Source: Enterospora canceri (Eukaryota; Microsporidia; Enterocytozoonidae). Taken from it: a stretch of DNA of 27,354 nt. The stretch's first letter is position 1, and each line of letters begins with the position of its first letter. The notes under the pieces are model-generated. The model saw only the letters and a list, made by a program, of their open reading frames with translations, was not told the DNA's origin and made no database searches. Location: the NCBI GenBank assembly GCA_002087915.1, contig LWDP01000029.1:1-27354 (forward strand), read 5' to 3'. The position numbers were made by a program, and so were the translations under genes. Positions 7,727-16,449 of the stretch are shown one piece after another.

Positions 7727-8947
7727 ATGTTTGGTAGGTTTTCTCCATTTACGGGTCATAAGAAGACTGATACAAGCTTCCTTGAGGATATCAGAAGCAT
7801 ATCCGGGAGCAAGGATGAACTACTATCCAATTTGAGACGAGTTGGTCTATTTAACAGTGTATCGATGAGTGGAAACAGAATTCACCTTGATGAGAAGCCA
7901 AATGAGTTCAAATTGTCCTATTCCTCTTCAGGAAAGAGGAGAGTTCTTCTTAATGGACCAAACTTGTTTAGGTGCGGAGAAAGAGTATTTATTCAGGCTG
8001 AAATAAGACAGAAGGAGTCAAAACATGAGAGTAGAGACGTATCGAGTTTGTGTCTGCTTGAAAAGATGAAGTATCTGGTAGAATGTATTCAATCAAAGGT
8101 TGATTTGAGTAGTTTGACTGCTGAAGTATCAAGGCCCTTTACAGTTGGAGGAAGTCTTGGATTCATTAGGGGGAATTTGAGTAGTAAAAGTGTCGAATTA
8201 GGAGAAAGTAGAATACGAGTGAGAAGTGTAGAAGGAGGAGTAGAAAGAGGAATGGGAAGTTGGTTTGTTGGATGCGAGTGGGTTAATGACGTCATGTACA
8301 AATTGACACGAATAAACATGAAAATATGCGACTTCAACTTGAACACCAAAATAGGACACAGTAGGGGCAAGAAGGAGAAAGAGGACGATATGTCCACTCT
8401 AAATAGCAGTGAAATAAGCAAAAGTAGCCTGAAGGAGACACTTAAGAAGGGATACAGTGAATTTGTAGCAGAAATTAAGCAGAAATATTTGGGTGACTTC
8501 TACGTGAATCTGGGGCTGAGTAGAAGAATGAGACACCAAGTTGGATGGCTCTTTGGTGAGACACAGCTTGAAATGGGACGGATACTTGGAAGGTGTTCAG
8601 TCTTAGAGAAGTATTTTGTAAATGTGCGAGGGTTTAAAAAGAAGGCGATTGGGCCAGTTGACCAGAACAAGAAGTTGGGTGGAACGAGTTTCATGAGTGC
8701 CCAGAGCAATTTGGGTCTCTGCTACAAGAATTTGAGTATTTTTGGATTCTACGACGTGGCTGTGAACACCAGAAAGGGAATTCAACACAATTTCAAGATG
8801 CTTGAGAATTCAGAATCGAGTTGTGTAGGGAAATCAGTTGGAATTGGCCTACGAATCAAAAATGGAATTTCAGTAACTTATGCAAGGCCATTGACGAAGA
8901 GTCTCGAAACAGAGAGATTCCAGGTTGAATTTGACATGAAATTTTAA
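7727..8947 (+). CDS. SAM50: SAM50-like beta-barrel assembly protein of the mitosome outer membrane
   Basis: A 406-aa Omp85-family protein, ATG behind GCCCCA. The N-terminus keeps one short POTRA-like unit (DELLSNLRRVGLFNSVSMSG, then EFKLSYSSSGKR), matching the LxxLGLFxxV pattern of Sam50. The barrel carries the Omp85 signature VRGF at residues 300-303, followed by AIGPVDQNKKLGGTSF, like the RGxxxxGIGPRD...LGG region of Sam50. The last strand ends in Phe (FQVEFDMKF), the expected C-terminal barrel signal. It would insert Tom40-type barrels in the relic mitochondrion. It is about 60 residues shorter than animal SAM50. Tom40 is excluded by the VRGF motif and POTRA unit. Confidence 0.8.
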   Translation: MFGRFSPFTGHKKTDTSFLEDIRSISGSKDELLSNLRRVGLFNSVSMSGNRIHLDEKPNEFKLSYSSSGKRRVLLNGPNLFRCGERVFIQAEIRQKESKHESRDVSSLCLLEKMKYLVECIQSKVDLSSLTAEVSRPFTVGGSLGFIRGNLSSKSVELGESRIRVRSVEGGVERGMGSWFVGCEWVNDVMYKLTRINMKICDFNLNTKIGHSRGKKEKEDDMSTLNSSEISKSSLKETLKKGYSEFVAEIKQKYLGDFYVNLGLSRRMRHQVGWLFGETQLEMGRILGRCSVLEKYFVNVRGFKKKAIGPVDQNKKLGGTSFMSAQSNLGLCYKNLSIFGFYDVAVNTRKGIQHNFKMLENSESSCVGKSVGIGLRIKNGISVTYARPLTKSLETERFQVEFDMKF

Positions 8948-8968
8948 TGGAATCATATTCACCGGTAG

Positions 8969-9997
8969 TCAGTTAGATAATTCCTTTGAAACTCGTTCAA
9001 GAATCTGTTCAGTGGTTTCTGTTTCCTTTTCTCCTACCATCTTTTTATCAACTGATTTCCTGAGTTCTATTCCGTATCTGTTTGTTGATGGATCGTAGTT
9101 GTCGATTTTGGCAGCTATTGCCACTTTGTTGGCGATGTCTCTGCTTATTTTACCATTGCTAAAGACCTGTTTGTTCTCTTTCAATAACTCAAATATCATT
9201 CCATGTTTTGGAGTATTCTTCTTCATTTTTAGGCTGATGAAGAGGCTCTTTTCTGCTCCAAGCAACTGAATGGTACTGGCTGGATACATGGCCATGTTGT
9301 GTAGGCCACCAGTTTTATGAAGCATTCTGTACAGAATTCTGTCTCCAATGATTTCTCTGGTATTCGGAGCAATGACCTTCATTTTACTGGCGAGATGGAG
9401 TTTGAGTTTGGTGAATAGCTCCATTTTCTCATCAAGAAGCTTCTTGAGCAGCAGTATCTCCTTAGAATCCAATTTGGTTGCACTTGAATCATCTTCGTTT
9501 ATGCTACGGAGATTAAGCTTATTTTTAAGCATATTTTCAATCTGAAGCAGTTCCTTTTCAACCTGATCCATTTCGTAGCCAACGTGTACGACGTAGCTGT
9601 CGTCTCGTTGCTCTCCGACCTTGTTTCGACTGAATTTGTGGGCATGGGCCAGCAATACCTGGTTATTCTGATTCTTCTTTCTAATTTGATTTATGTTGGT
9701 CTTAATGCCACGAGTGAGACTCATTGAGTCTCTTTGTTCGATATTCATCTCCTTGCAGATGGTCTTGAGTGATCTGTCACAGTGGAGAATCTTCACATCG
9801 TTCAATATGAGCATTTTTCTTATTTCTGAATTCAAGTCACTTTGTAGGCTGGTTTCAAATGTGGAGACGTGGTCGACTGCCTCCATCAGCTGCATGTAAT
9901 TGGAGAATGATTTCTCCTGTAGATCTTCAATCTGCTTCAGTCTGAACAACTCAAGTCCTTCAACGTGTTCAAATAGCAAAAAGTGGTCTTTGGCCAT
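8969..9997 (-). CDS. NOP56: NOP56, C/D box snoRNP core protein
   Basis: A 342-aa protein; ATG behind TCACCCA. The N-terminus (HFLLFEHVEGLELFRLKQIED) matches the NOP56 opening, and AHAHKFSRNKV matches the GHSYSRAKV segment. A coiled coil follows, then the Nop domain with YPASTIQLLGAEKSLF and NTPKHGMIFE. YPAST and the later IELRKSVDKK favour NOP56 over NOP58. It works with NOP58, SNU13 and fibrillarin in 2'-O-methylation of rRNA. The Lys/Glu-rich C-terminal tail of yeast and animal NOP56 is absent, the protein ending soon after the Nop domain. Some Nop-domain positions depart from the family (KTGGLHNMAM). A TTAAGCTTA element lies about 20 bp upstream. Confidence 0.9.
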   Translation of the reverse strand: MAKDHFLLFEHVEGLELFRLKQIEDLQEKSFSNYMQLMEAVDHVSTFETSLQSDLNSEIRKMLILNDVKILHCDRSLKTICKEMNIEQRDSMSLTRGIKTNINQIRKKNQNNQVLLAHAHKFSRNKVGEQRDDSYVVHVGYEMDQVEKELLQIENMLKNKLNLRSINEDDSSATKLDSKEILLLKKLLDEKMELFTKLKLHLASKMKVIAPNTREIIGDRILYRMLHKTGGLHNMAMYPASTIQLLGAEKSLFISLKMKKNTPKHGMIFELLKENKQVFSNGKISRDIANKVAIAAKIDNYDPSTNRYGIELRKSVDKKMVGEKETETTEQILERVSKELSN

Positions 9998-10031
9998 TGG
10001 GTGAAAATTTTGTTTGTTTTTAAGCTTAAAT

Positions 10032-11216
10032 TCATTTTATGCATCTTTGTCGTATTAGAAGTAACAATCTTGGAATTGCTACGTGTAAAATCAGCAAATA
10101 CATCAGGTTTACGACATGAATGCTGATATTACTCCTACTTTTGTTCCACTTCCACCTCTTACACACCATTATACCAACCTGACTCAACAGCAACTTCTGT
10201 AACATGCTTCTACTTGTTGCATAAACCAATCTAAACCTCTTTCTTGCAATTCTACACAAACATTCCGATACAATTCCATTTCCCAATATCAACAACACAT
10301 TGGCTAACATGAATGTCATGTTGTGTGTTCTCCTAAAAATGCTTCTTTCTCTCATGCCACAGTATACAATCACATAGAATGCTATCTTTATACTGTACTT
10401 CCTTACCAAATACTTCTTCTCTCTCTTTCCAAAATAGTCTTTACCTATGTTGTAGAATATCATCATTACACCTAATATTGGTATTATGTATGATACACCT
10501 TCTATATTGGCACTATAAAATGTATTACGTTCTGTTCTTAGTATTCTTTCTTCTAGAAATAACCTTAACAGTATTTCATGTATAATCAACAATATTTCAC
10601 CAATCCATTCGTAGTTGATTCCAGCCAGAAAGAATCCAGTACAAATTGCCAGAATGAAGAAGAAGTTCATGAATTGGCCGAATTCACGCATGTCATATCG
10701 CACATTCCTACCAAAATGAATGGATCCAAATCTAACAAGGCCCAAAACAGCTGAGATTGTCATTGCGTAGAGCAGTCTCATTCTGCTACAAATTGAGTAA
10801 ATGAATCCAGCATTGATTGCAAATAGAACGGCACCAACATCCATCAACTTCAGTCCTCTCTGTCCCATTTGCTTCCCAAGTCTGGCTGAATCATAAACCC
10901 TGAAATCAGCTAAGAAGACTGCTATTGTTACAATTGTGATGATTTTGAATCTGACGAAATCACTTGAGGTGTTGATGATCTCTTCCTTGCTGCTTTTACT
11001 ACAAATCAGTATCAATAAATCAATCAGTAGAATGAATCCAAAAATGCAATAAATCCAGTTGAACCAAACTAGTGAAAAATACATTGGCATCACAGTGAAG
11101 CAGAATTCAACCAGTGTGTTGTTACAGGGCAGTTTGTCGTAGATTATTCCAAATGTATCAGGTTGAAATGTTAGGCAGAATAATTCAGGTAGTGTGATAG
11201 AATTAGAATGAGTCAT
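10032..11216 (-). CDS. GWT1: GWT1/PIG-W, GPI-anchor inositol acyltransferase
   Basis: A 394-aa multispanning protein. I start it at the ATG at 11216 behind AACCCCAGA; the frame is open upstream only to a TTG. It has around ten hydrophobic segments. The conserved region ADFRVYDSARLGKQ...GLKLMDVGAVLF corresponds to the DFxxFPRRFAKTExxGxSLMDxGVG block of GWT1, and LGLVRFGSIHFGR...EFGQFMNFFFILA to the EYGxHWNFFxTL block. GWT1 acylates the inositol of GlcN-PI in the ER, an early step in GPI-anchor synthesis. The first block is partly degenerate (RLGKQMGQRG instead of RFAKTExWG), unusual for the family. Only 47 bp separate it from the SAC1 stop upstream on the same strand. Confidence 0.82.
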   Translation of the reverse strand: MTHSNSITLPELFCLTFQPDTFGIIYDKLPCNNTLVEFCFTVMPMYFSLVWFNWIYCIFGFILLIDLLILICSKSSKEEIINTSSDFVRFKIITIVTIAVFLADFRVYDSARLGKQMGQRGLKLMDVGAVLFAINAGFIYSICSRMRLLYAMTISAVLGLVRFGSIHFGRNVRYDMREFGQFMNFFFILAICTGFFLAGINYEWIGEILLIIHEILLRLFLEERILRTERNTFYSANIEGVSYIIPILGVMMIFYNIGKDYFGKREKKYLVRKYSIKIAFYVIVYCGMRERSIFRRTHNMTFMLANVLLILGNGIVSECLCRIARKRFRLVYATSRSMLQKLLLSQVGIMVCKRWKWNKSRSNISIHVVNLMYLLILHVAIPRLLLLIRQRCIK

Positions 11217-11263
11217 TCTGGGGTTATTTGAGTATTTTGTAGGTGGTAACAATTGTTTTTGAT

Positions 11264-13423
11264 TTATGGTTCATATTCATCAATAGTCCAGATGTAATAA
11301 TACCAGTACTTCAATCCAATCAAGACAAACATCATTATACAGATGATAAAGCAGTTGGTTTCCTCTTCTGAAAGTGATATTCCATATTCATCAGAATTGT
11401 AGATGTAGATGCGTCGCTTGATTTTGATTTTCTTGGGTACTGCTGATTCATTGGTGCTGGAGCTGCTTTCTTTCGTGCTATTTTTGCTGATTTCTACTTC
11501 ATTTGTGATCATTGTTGAAATTATGTTGTTTTCCAGTGGTAATGTCAGTGGTGATGAAATTGGTGGTTTGCTGACTATAACTTCTTCAGTGGATGTGACT
11601 GTTTTAGTTTTGTATGCCGTTTTGGTTATGATCGTAGAATGCAATGTATTGAATGGTTGACTAGTCACAGGTTTCACAATATTCTCTATTGTACGGTCTA
11701 TTTTACCAGTTGAAGCAATTGGTTCTTTGATCTCTTCTGTTCTGCTCTGAATGCGTTTTTCTTCACTTTTGAAACTATTTTGTTTGTCTGTATTTTTATG
11801 CTTGATCTTCATTCCCAATATTATGCTCAATAACATCAATAAACATATCATAATATTCCTATTTGTCAACTTGTAGTATTCTCTCCTCTTTCTAATAACA
11901 ATATTCCGTGAATCAGTAAGTAACACCTTGTATATTTGCTCAGTCTGTGAATCTCCAAGCCTATTCACAAAATATCGCTGTATACTTGATATCAGGTCGT
12001 TGATTCGAGATCTGAGATAGAATCCACTCATGATATTGTGAGAATGCAATGCCGGTGTCCCAATATACTGAATAGACAGGTATTTTCCATTCTCAATCCA
12101 CAACCTTTTGATTTCATGTATAAACATGCTTAATTTCTCTTTGAGCTGTCTCTTTGCTACTTCTTCTGCTATGAAATATTCCATTGCATTTGTTCTGTCC
12201 AATGAATCCAAACAGTTCGTTCTGACCACTATGGACTGATCATTGTACATTGTGCTTGGAATGATGCTTTCTATTGAAAATGGAAACTTCTTCTTAATTT
12301 GTTCCCCATTGAAGTTGTGAGAGTAGCAGGAGTAGCCACTGTCCTTCAACTCGTTCTCAAATGCATTGCTTAGCATCATTTCCCCTGTTTTACTATTTAG
12401 CAAATTCAGGTAAATAATTTTGACTGGATTTTGATAGAGCTCTACCATTTTTCTGTGATGCTGTTGTGTTGGATTGGTAGTTTTACTCTCCTTCGTATCA
12501 CTATACAAGCTCACTACTCCATGCTTTGTTACTTCTTCTCTCTTTTGTTGACGTATTTTTATTGTAGGCGTGTAAGCTAATTCCTGCCCCTGATTCCATT
12601 CCAGTGGCACAGATCCTCTCAATAAGACCAGTGCGCTTTTATATTCCACAATCTGCTCAGTCTCCACAAAATTAGCACAGTTTCCTTCTCCATCAGCACC
12701 ACGACACAACAGACGTGGTCCCATGCGACCTGTACTTCTTCTGCTGATCAAAATGTAATTCTTAAACTGCCCAAAATACCCCTGAATCACACTAATACAG
12801 AACCTATCTGTTTGATACTTCTTCATGAATGTTTCACGTGCTTTGTAGTTGAACACAAATTGGTCTCTTGGCCTCTTTTTTGGCGGTATTCTTCCATCCT
12901 GTGCATTCTCCTTGCTTTCTTTTGCCATTAATTCCCGTGACCCAAAAAAGGAATCTTCTTTCTTTTTTATCTTATACATGTCTACAGCACTGCTCTCATC
13001 TTCCAAAACTACCCGTGTATCAGCCAAACTTGCTTTAAACAGGCTTTCATATGAGTTCAATGCCTCTACTGTTTTCCTGAATGTTTTGTATTGTTCATGC
13101 AAATTATACCCTGAGAAATAGAAACCAGGTGTAGTAGCAAAGAACCTCTGCACCTCTCCGATGAATGTACTATCAGCTCCCTTGCTATTTAGTGGCACCA
13201 ATAGCACCTCTTTTATCTCATACACTTCCTTGCCTTCAATTGTACCCACCTTTACTGCATATTTTACCATAATTAAGTATTCACACATCTTATACTCAAT
13301 CAGGCCATATACCCCGTAGCAACAGCTCATTCTTATGTAGTCTACATCTGTTTCAATCTTCATTTCATCTGTACCATCTGATATTATCAAATTTGGCTTT
13401 TGGTAGTTTGTTTTCAGTAGCAT
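11264..13423 (-). CDS. SAC1: SAC1-type phosphoinositide phosphatase with a long inter-TM loop
   Basis: A 719-aa protein from the ATG at 13423 behind TGCCCCA; the open frame upstream is not needed. The N-terminal Sac fold shows VYGLIEYKMCEYLIMV and PGFYFSGYNLHEQ; then come LISRRSTGRMGPRLLCRGADGEG and NFVETEQIV, typical of SAC1. The catalytic CX5R(T) motif is CLDSLDRT with Cys404. Two C-terminal membrane helices lie at about 521-541 and 692-713. In yeast and animal SAC1 they are separated by a short loop; here about 150 Ser/Thr/Lys-rich residues intervene, predicted luminal. SAC1 dephosphorylates PI4P on ER/Golgi membranes, opposing the PIK1-type kinase at 24632. Confidence 0.93.
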   Translation of the reverse strand: MLLKTNYQKPNLIISDGTDEMKIETDVDYIRMSCCYGVYGLIEYKMCEYLIMVKYAVKVGTIEGKEVYEIKEVLLVPLNSKGADSTFIGEVQRFFATTPGFYFSGYNLHEQYKTFRKTVEALNSYESLFKASLADTRVVLEDESSAVDMYKIKKKEDSFFGSRELMAKESKENAQDGRIPPKKRPRDQFVFNYKARETFMKKYQTDRFCISVIQGYFGQFKNYILISRRSTGRMGPRLLCRGADGEGNCANFVETEQIVEYKSALVLLRGSVPLEWNQGQELAYTPTIKIRQQKREEVTKHGVVSLYSDTKESKTTNPTQQHHRKMVELYQNPVKIIYLNLLNSKTGEMMLSNAFENELKDSGYSCYSHNFNGEQIKKKFPFSIESIIPSTMYNDQSIVVRTNCLDSLDRTNAMEYFIAEEVAKRQLKEKLSMFIHEIKRLWIENGKYLSIQYIGTPALHSHNIMSGFYLRSRINDLISSIQRYFVNRLGDSQTEQIYKVLLTDSRNIVIRKRREYYKLTNRNIMICLLMLLSIILGMKIKHKNTDKQNSFKSEEKRIQSRTEEIKEPIASTGKIDRTIENIVKPVTSQPFNTLHSTIITKTAYKTKTVTSTEEVIVSKPPISSPLTLPLENNIISTMITNEVEISKNSTKESSSSTNESAVPKKIKIKRRIYIYNSDEYGISLSEEETNCFIICIMMFVLIGLKYWYYYIWTIDEYEP

Positions 13424-13582
13424 TGGGGCAGTGAAATATTCAGGTGAATGACACGGAGGAAAATAAGCCCTGAAAAATTCAAAATGCCAGATAAATGGAA
13501 AATAAATAAGAGAGAGAAAATATAAACAAAGAGGGTTAAAGGAGGGAACAATTCGGTACAAGTAAGGCCTATTGGATGCAAC

Positions 13583-14350
13583 TTGGCCCAGGGAAAGAAG
13601 AATGAGTGGAACCAGAGATTCCTTCTTAAAAATGACGCATTTCAGTATATTAGACCAAAAGTGCATAATAAAATAGAAAGCAAGCATAATAAAAACCCAA
13701 ACACGGTAATTAAGCTGCTTGAAAACGTTGAATACAACATGATAGACGACAAGACACTTAAATGCGTCCTATGTCAGACTATACTCCATTCCAAAAAGGG
13801 AATCAGCACGATTATCGGGAAGCATAATAAGACACAGAAGCACATCACCATCCGTGCCAATTGCCAGAACTTCCTAGAAAACAACCAAATCATCAACTAC
13901 GAGAGGCACTTCCACTACGAAATAATCCACCTGAAAGACTATCTGAAAAAGAGCAATAAAATTGATGAGGTTGTCATGAAACACGTGGCATCCAAATTCA
14001 ACATCAAGGAGCACTTTTCAGAGAGCAAAATGCTGCTGAAACGAATTCAGGAGGTTTCTGGGGTTGAAATCCTCCCAAATGCCATCTACGAAAACATCAA
14101 TTTCAGGAAGTTTGTGCTAAACAACTCCAATGGAATCAAGACCAAAATGTGCACTGCTGAGCCAGAGCTATTTTACGAATCAGCAATAAAAAAGAAGGAA
14201 CTCAAGGATTCGAACCTGCGTAAGTCATTCGTGAGTATTTTGTCTGGAATCACCTACGGCTCAAACACCACCAAAAGCCCCAGTAAGAAATCAGGTGAAA
14301 ATACCAAGCCAAAAAGCAGGATCAAAGTTGTGATAAAACGCACCAAATGA
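13583..14350 (+). CDS. Zinc-finger protein, start codon unresolved
   Basis: The frame is open from 13526 to the stop at 14348-14350, yet its first in-frame ATG is at 13739. Residues read upstream of that ATG look genuinely coding (NEWNQRFLLKNDAFQYI). The only recognisable element is a single finger with CVLC and later KHNKTQKH, a wide-spaced U1/matrin-like C2H2. The rest is Lys/Asn/Glu-rich with a basic C-terminus (KPKSRIKVVIKRTK), suggesting a nucleic-acid-binding protein. 13583 is a TTG, used here only as a marker. Options are initiation at 13739, a non-ATG start, a missed short 5' intron (GTAAGG at 13562, CAG at 13589-13591), or a sequence error. It converges with the next gene, five bases between stops. 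Confidence 0.6.
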   Translation: MAQGKKNEWNQRFLLKNDAFQYIRPKVHNKIESKHNKNPNTVIKLLENVEYNMIDDKTLKCVLCQTILHSKKGISTIIGKHNKTQKHITIRANCQNFLENNQIINYERHFHYEIIHLKDYLKKSNKIDEVVMKHVASKFNIKEHFSESKMLLKRIQEVSGVEILPNAIYENINFRKFVLNNSNGIKTKMCTAEPELFYESAIKKKELKDSNLRKSFVSILSGITYGSNTTKSPSKKSGENTKPKSRIKVVIKRTK

Positions 14351-14355
14351 TTCAT

Positions 14356-15126
14356 TCAGTCATTGGCTCTACCAAATAGGCCACCATTCTGCATCATCCG
14401 CATCATCATAACCTGATTTAGGTTGACATTCTTGTTTCCCCGCATCATTTGCATCATCATCAGCTGATTCATGTCCATTTTGCCACTGCTGTTGCCTCCA
14501 AACATTGGCATTGGTGCCATTTGCTGTGACTTGTTGCCCTGATTCCCTAGGAAATTGAACCAACCCATATCAGTTGAAAACATGGCACATAGAACGTGAA
14601 GCTTCTTCCCCATTTCTCCACCCTCTGCCTTTACCATGTTACAAAGCAAGCAGCCATCTTTTGATTCACATCCATCCATTCTGACCACTCTTAATACGGT
14701 GTCCTTGATGATGTTGTGAATCAGTGGATTTGCCTTGATTTTCTCGTAGTAGCCTTGGGCTGTGATTCCTGGTAGAGAAAGCTCATTGATGATTGATACA
14801 ACTGTCTTAGTGCAACAGTTGGAGTTCTCACTGCACAAATGGCACATGTTGCACTTGGCATTGGCATTTGCCATGAATTGAAGAAGCTCCTTGGACATCA
14901 CGTCGCCCATTGGAGAAGATTCCTCCTCTTTTTTCCGAACTGTCAGGTGATTGACCAATTTGGAGATTCCCTGACTGATTTCATTGAGTTGCTGACTGGA
15001 ATCATTCGATGCAACTTCAGATGACTGGTAGCTGCCACCTGTCTTCGTGTTGTGGCATTTGTTGGTGTCAGGTGCCATCTTGTTCTCAATATCCGGAACA
15101 CAAAGTGCTTGAAGAAATAGAAGCAT
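14356..15126 (-). CDS. Cys-rich, Met-rich protein, possibly secreted; family unknown
   Basis: A 256-aa protein. The N-terminus (MLLFLQALCVP) could be a short signal peptide, although no basic residue precedes it. The middle holds a cysteine cluster (CNMCHLCSENSNCC) about residues 90-105 and a second group (CESKDGCLLC) near 155-165. These could form disulphides outside the cytosol or bind metal inside. The C-terminal 70 residues are rich in Met, Gln and Asn with repeated blocks (NQLMMMQMMRGNKNV, NQVMMMRMMQNGG) and end in GLFGRAND. No known family is recognised; Met-rich tails of this sort occur in SRP54-like and structural proteins, but the SRP54 GTPase is absent. The start lies behind an AT-rich leader without CCC. 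Confidence 0.65.
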   Translation of the reverse strand: MLLFLQALCVPDIENKMAPDTNKCHNTKTGGSYQSSEVASNDSSQQLNEISQGISKLVNHLTVRKKEEESSPMGDVMSKELLQFMANANAKCNMCHLCSENSNCCTKTVVSIINELSLPGITAQGYYEKIKANPLIHNIIKDTVLRVVRMDGCESKDGCLLCNMVKAEGGEMGKKLHVLCAMFSTDMGWFNFLGNQGNKSQQMAPMPMFGGNSSGKMDMNQLMMMQMMRGNKNVNLNQVMMMRMMQNGGLFGRAND

Positions 15127-15210
15127 AAATAATTATTATGAATTTATTTATGCTTTTTAAGCTTATTTACGCTTATTTTGGTAAAATTGACTAAATTTGA
15201 ACCTGAACGC

Positions 15211-15444
15211 ATGAGTAGAAAAGTGAATCTAATCCCCCCTACAAAAGTGGAATCCACGCCTTGTACAGATGAGACTGCGCATCTTGATGACAATGTATTC
15301 ACCAGCCAGACTGTCACCTGCTTCTCCAGACTCAAGAAGACCCTACTCTCATTTTTCACCAAAAACAAAACTAAAAAATACAAGGAGACAGAAAAACATT
15401 TCAACCAATCCAAAGAGTGTGATTACTCATTCTACTACAGTTAA
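15211..15444 (+). CDS. Small basic protein (77 aa), unknown
   Basis: ATG at 15211 (MSRKVNLIPPTKVES), stop TAA at 15442-15444. The C-terminal half is basic (RLKKTLLSFFTKNKTKKYKE) and ends KECDYSFYYS. It fills an otherwise empty gap between divergent neighbours. There is no CCC motif, but a TTAAGCTTA element lies about 50 bp upstream. No homology is recognised, so it could be a chance frame. Confidence 0.4.
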   Translation: MSRKVNLIPPTKVESTPCTDETAHLDDNVFTSQTVTCFSRLKKTLLSFFTKNKTKKYKETEKHFNQSKECDYSFYYS

Positions 15445-15499
15445 TTAATTACAAATTGATCAAATAAATCAATCTCTTTGTTTCCTTGGTTTTCACCCC

Positions 15500-15937
15500 A
15501 TGCCTGCGAAAATTTCAGATAAGGAAATTGTGGAATGGATCAACTCCGTCCTTGGCTCACGCCACAAATCAACTGACCTACATGGACTCCTTAAGGACGG
15601 TGTGATTCTGGTTGATGTTGCCAAGAGACTGATGTCCATTTCAACCAAATTGCCTCACAAATTAAAAAGCCCATTCTTCATGATGGAAAACATCGAGTTC
15701 TTCACAGCTCAATGCAAGAAAGCAGGAGTCAAGGACGAAAACAACTTCATGACAGTTGATTTGTACGAGAAGAAGAACATGGAGGCAGTGAAGATTGCAA
15801 TTGTGGCATTTGCAAGGGCACTGAATAGCAGTAACACGGGTGTGCACCTGATTGGACCAAATGAGATGAAGACGGGTGAGAAGACGAGAGACCATAACTC
15901 GTCTGAATCAGCCATGACGAATAAATCAGTCAAGTAG
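15500..15937 (+). CDS. Calponin-homology (CH) domain protein, transgelin/Scp1-like
   Basis: A 145-aa protein, ATG immediately behind CACCCC. A single type-3 CH domain spans about residues 5-110: EIVEWINSVLG, then DLHGLLKDGVILVDVAKRL, then FFMMENIEFFTAQCKKAGV (the FKQMENIxxFLxACxxxGV signature), FMTVDLYEKKNMEAVKIAI and the final helix. Single-CH proteins such as yeast Scp1 and transgelin bind and bundle actin. The Ser/Thr/Lys-rich tail lacks an obvious calponin repeat. The protein is slightly shorter than Scp1 (200 aa). It is followed by a convergent V-ATPase gene after 24 bp. Confidence 0.88.
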   Translation: MPAKISDKEIVEWINSVLGSRHKSTDLHGLLKDGVILVDVAKRLMSISTKLPHKLKSPFFMMENIEFFTAQCKKAGVKDENNFMTVDLYEKKNMEAVKIAIVAFARALNSSNTGVHLIGPNEMKTGEKTRDHNSSESAMTNKSVK

Positions 15938-15961
15938 AATAAATAGTGATCAGATTGTTAA

Positions 15962-16411
15962 TCAGTGATTGTAGATCATTAGGAGACTGCAGAGAAATGC
16001 AAGAATCAGTGTCACCTCAACAGTGGCCAATGCCACCAGAAATGACATGAAGAAGTCGTTTTTCTGGACAATTCGCCTGAATCCAAGTTGGGATATTCTT
16101 CCCATTGAAATTCCTGAGACAAATCCAACCAGGCCAAAGAGGCTACAGGCACTGAAGTTCCAAATGGCAGTTGATAGGGAGTAAGTTGCTGTGATCTTGT
16201 TCATTACGAGTATTCCGAGTATGAAGGCGTAGAAGAAGACTGTGGATATCATTATCATTGCAACATATGAGTATGTGACAATTCTGGGTCTATCTGCGTA
16301 CAGGGTGGACGAACAGCCACAGAGACTCATTCCAGTACAACTTCCATAGGCAGACATCCCAAGAAGCAGTGATATTCCAAGTGGGCCGATCAGGTATTCG
16401 ACATTTTCCAT
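15962..16411 (-). CDS. V-ATPase proteolipid subunit c
   Basis: A 149-aa protein with four hydrophobic helices. The last carries the proton-binding glutamate (Glu132 in LATVEVTLILAFL), matching the FAEVLGLYGL segment of Vma3-type subunits. Helices 1 and 3 hold small-residue packing motifs (SAYGSCTGMS; GLVGFVSGISMG). The family is ~155-165 aa, so the size fits the 16-kDa c or c' subunit; which of the two cannot be told. It forms the rotating ring that acidifies internal compartments. Its start codon is 38 bp from the divergent start of the RecA-like gene, so both must share a very small promoter. Confidence 0.88.
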   Translation of the reverse strand: MENVEYLIGPLGISLLLGMSAYGSCTGMSLCGCSSTLYADRPRIVTYSYVAMIMISTVFFYAFILGILVMNKITATYSLSTAIWNFSACSLFGLVGFVSGISMGRISQLGFRRIVQKNDFFMSFLVALATVEVTLILAFLCSLLMIYNH

Positions 16412-16449
16412 TGATCAAAATAAAAACAAATTGTTTTAGGGTGTTTTGA

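Noticed and set aside
13484..13525. Short frame MPDKWKINKREKI considered as first exon of the zinc-finger gene
   Set aside because: No GT donor exists between its ATG and its stop, so splicing to the downstream frame is not supported.
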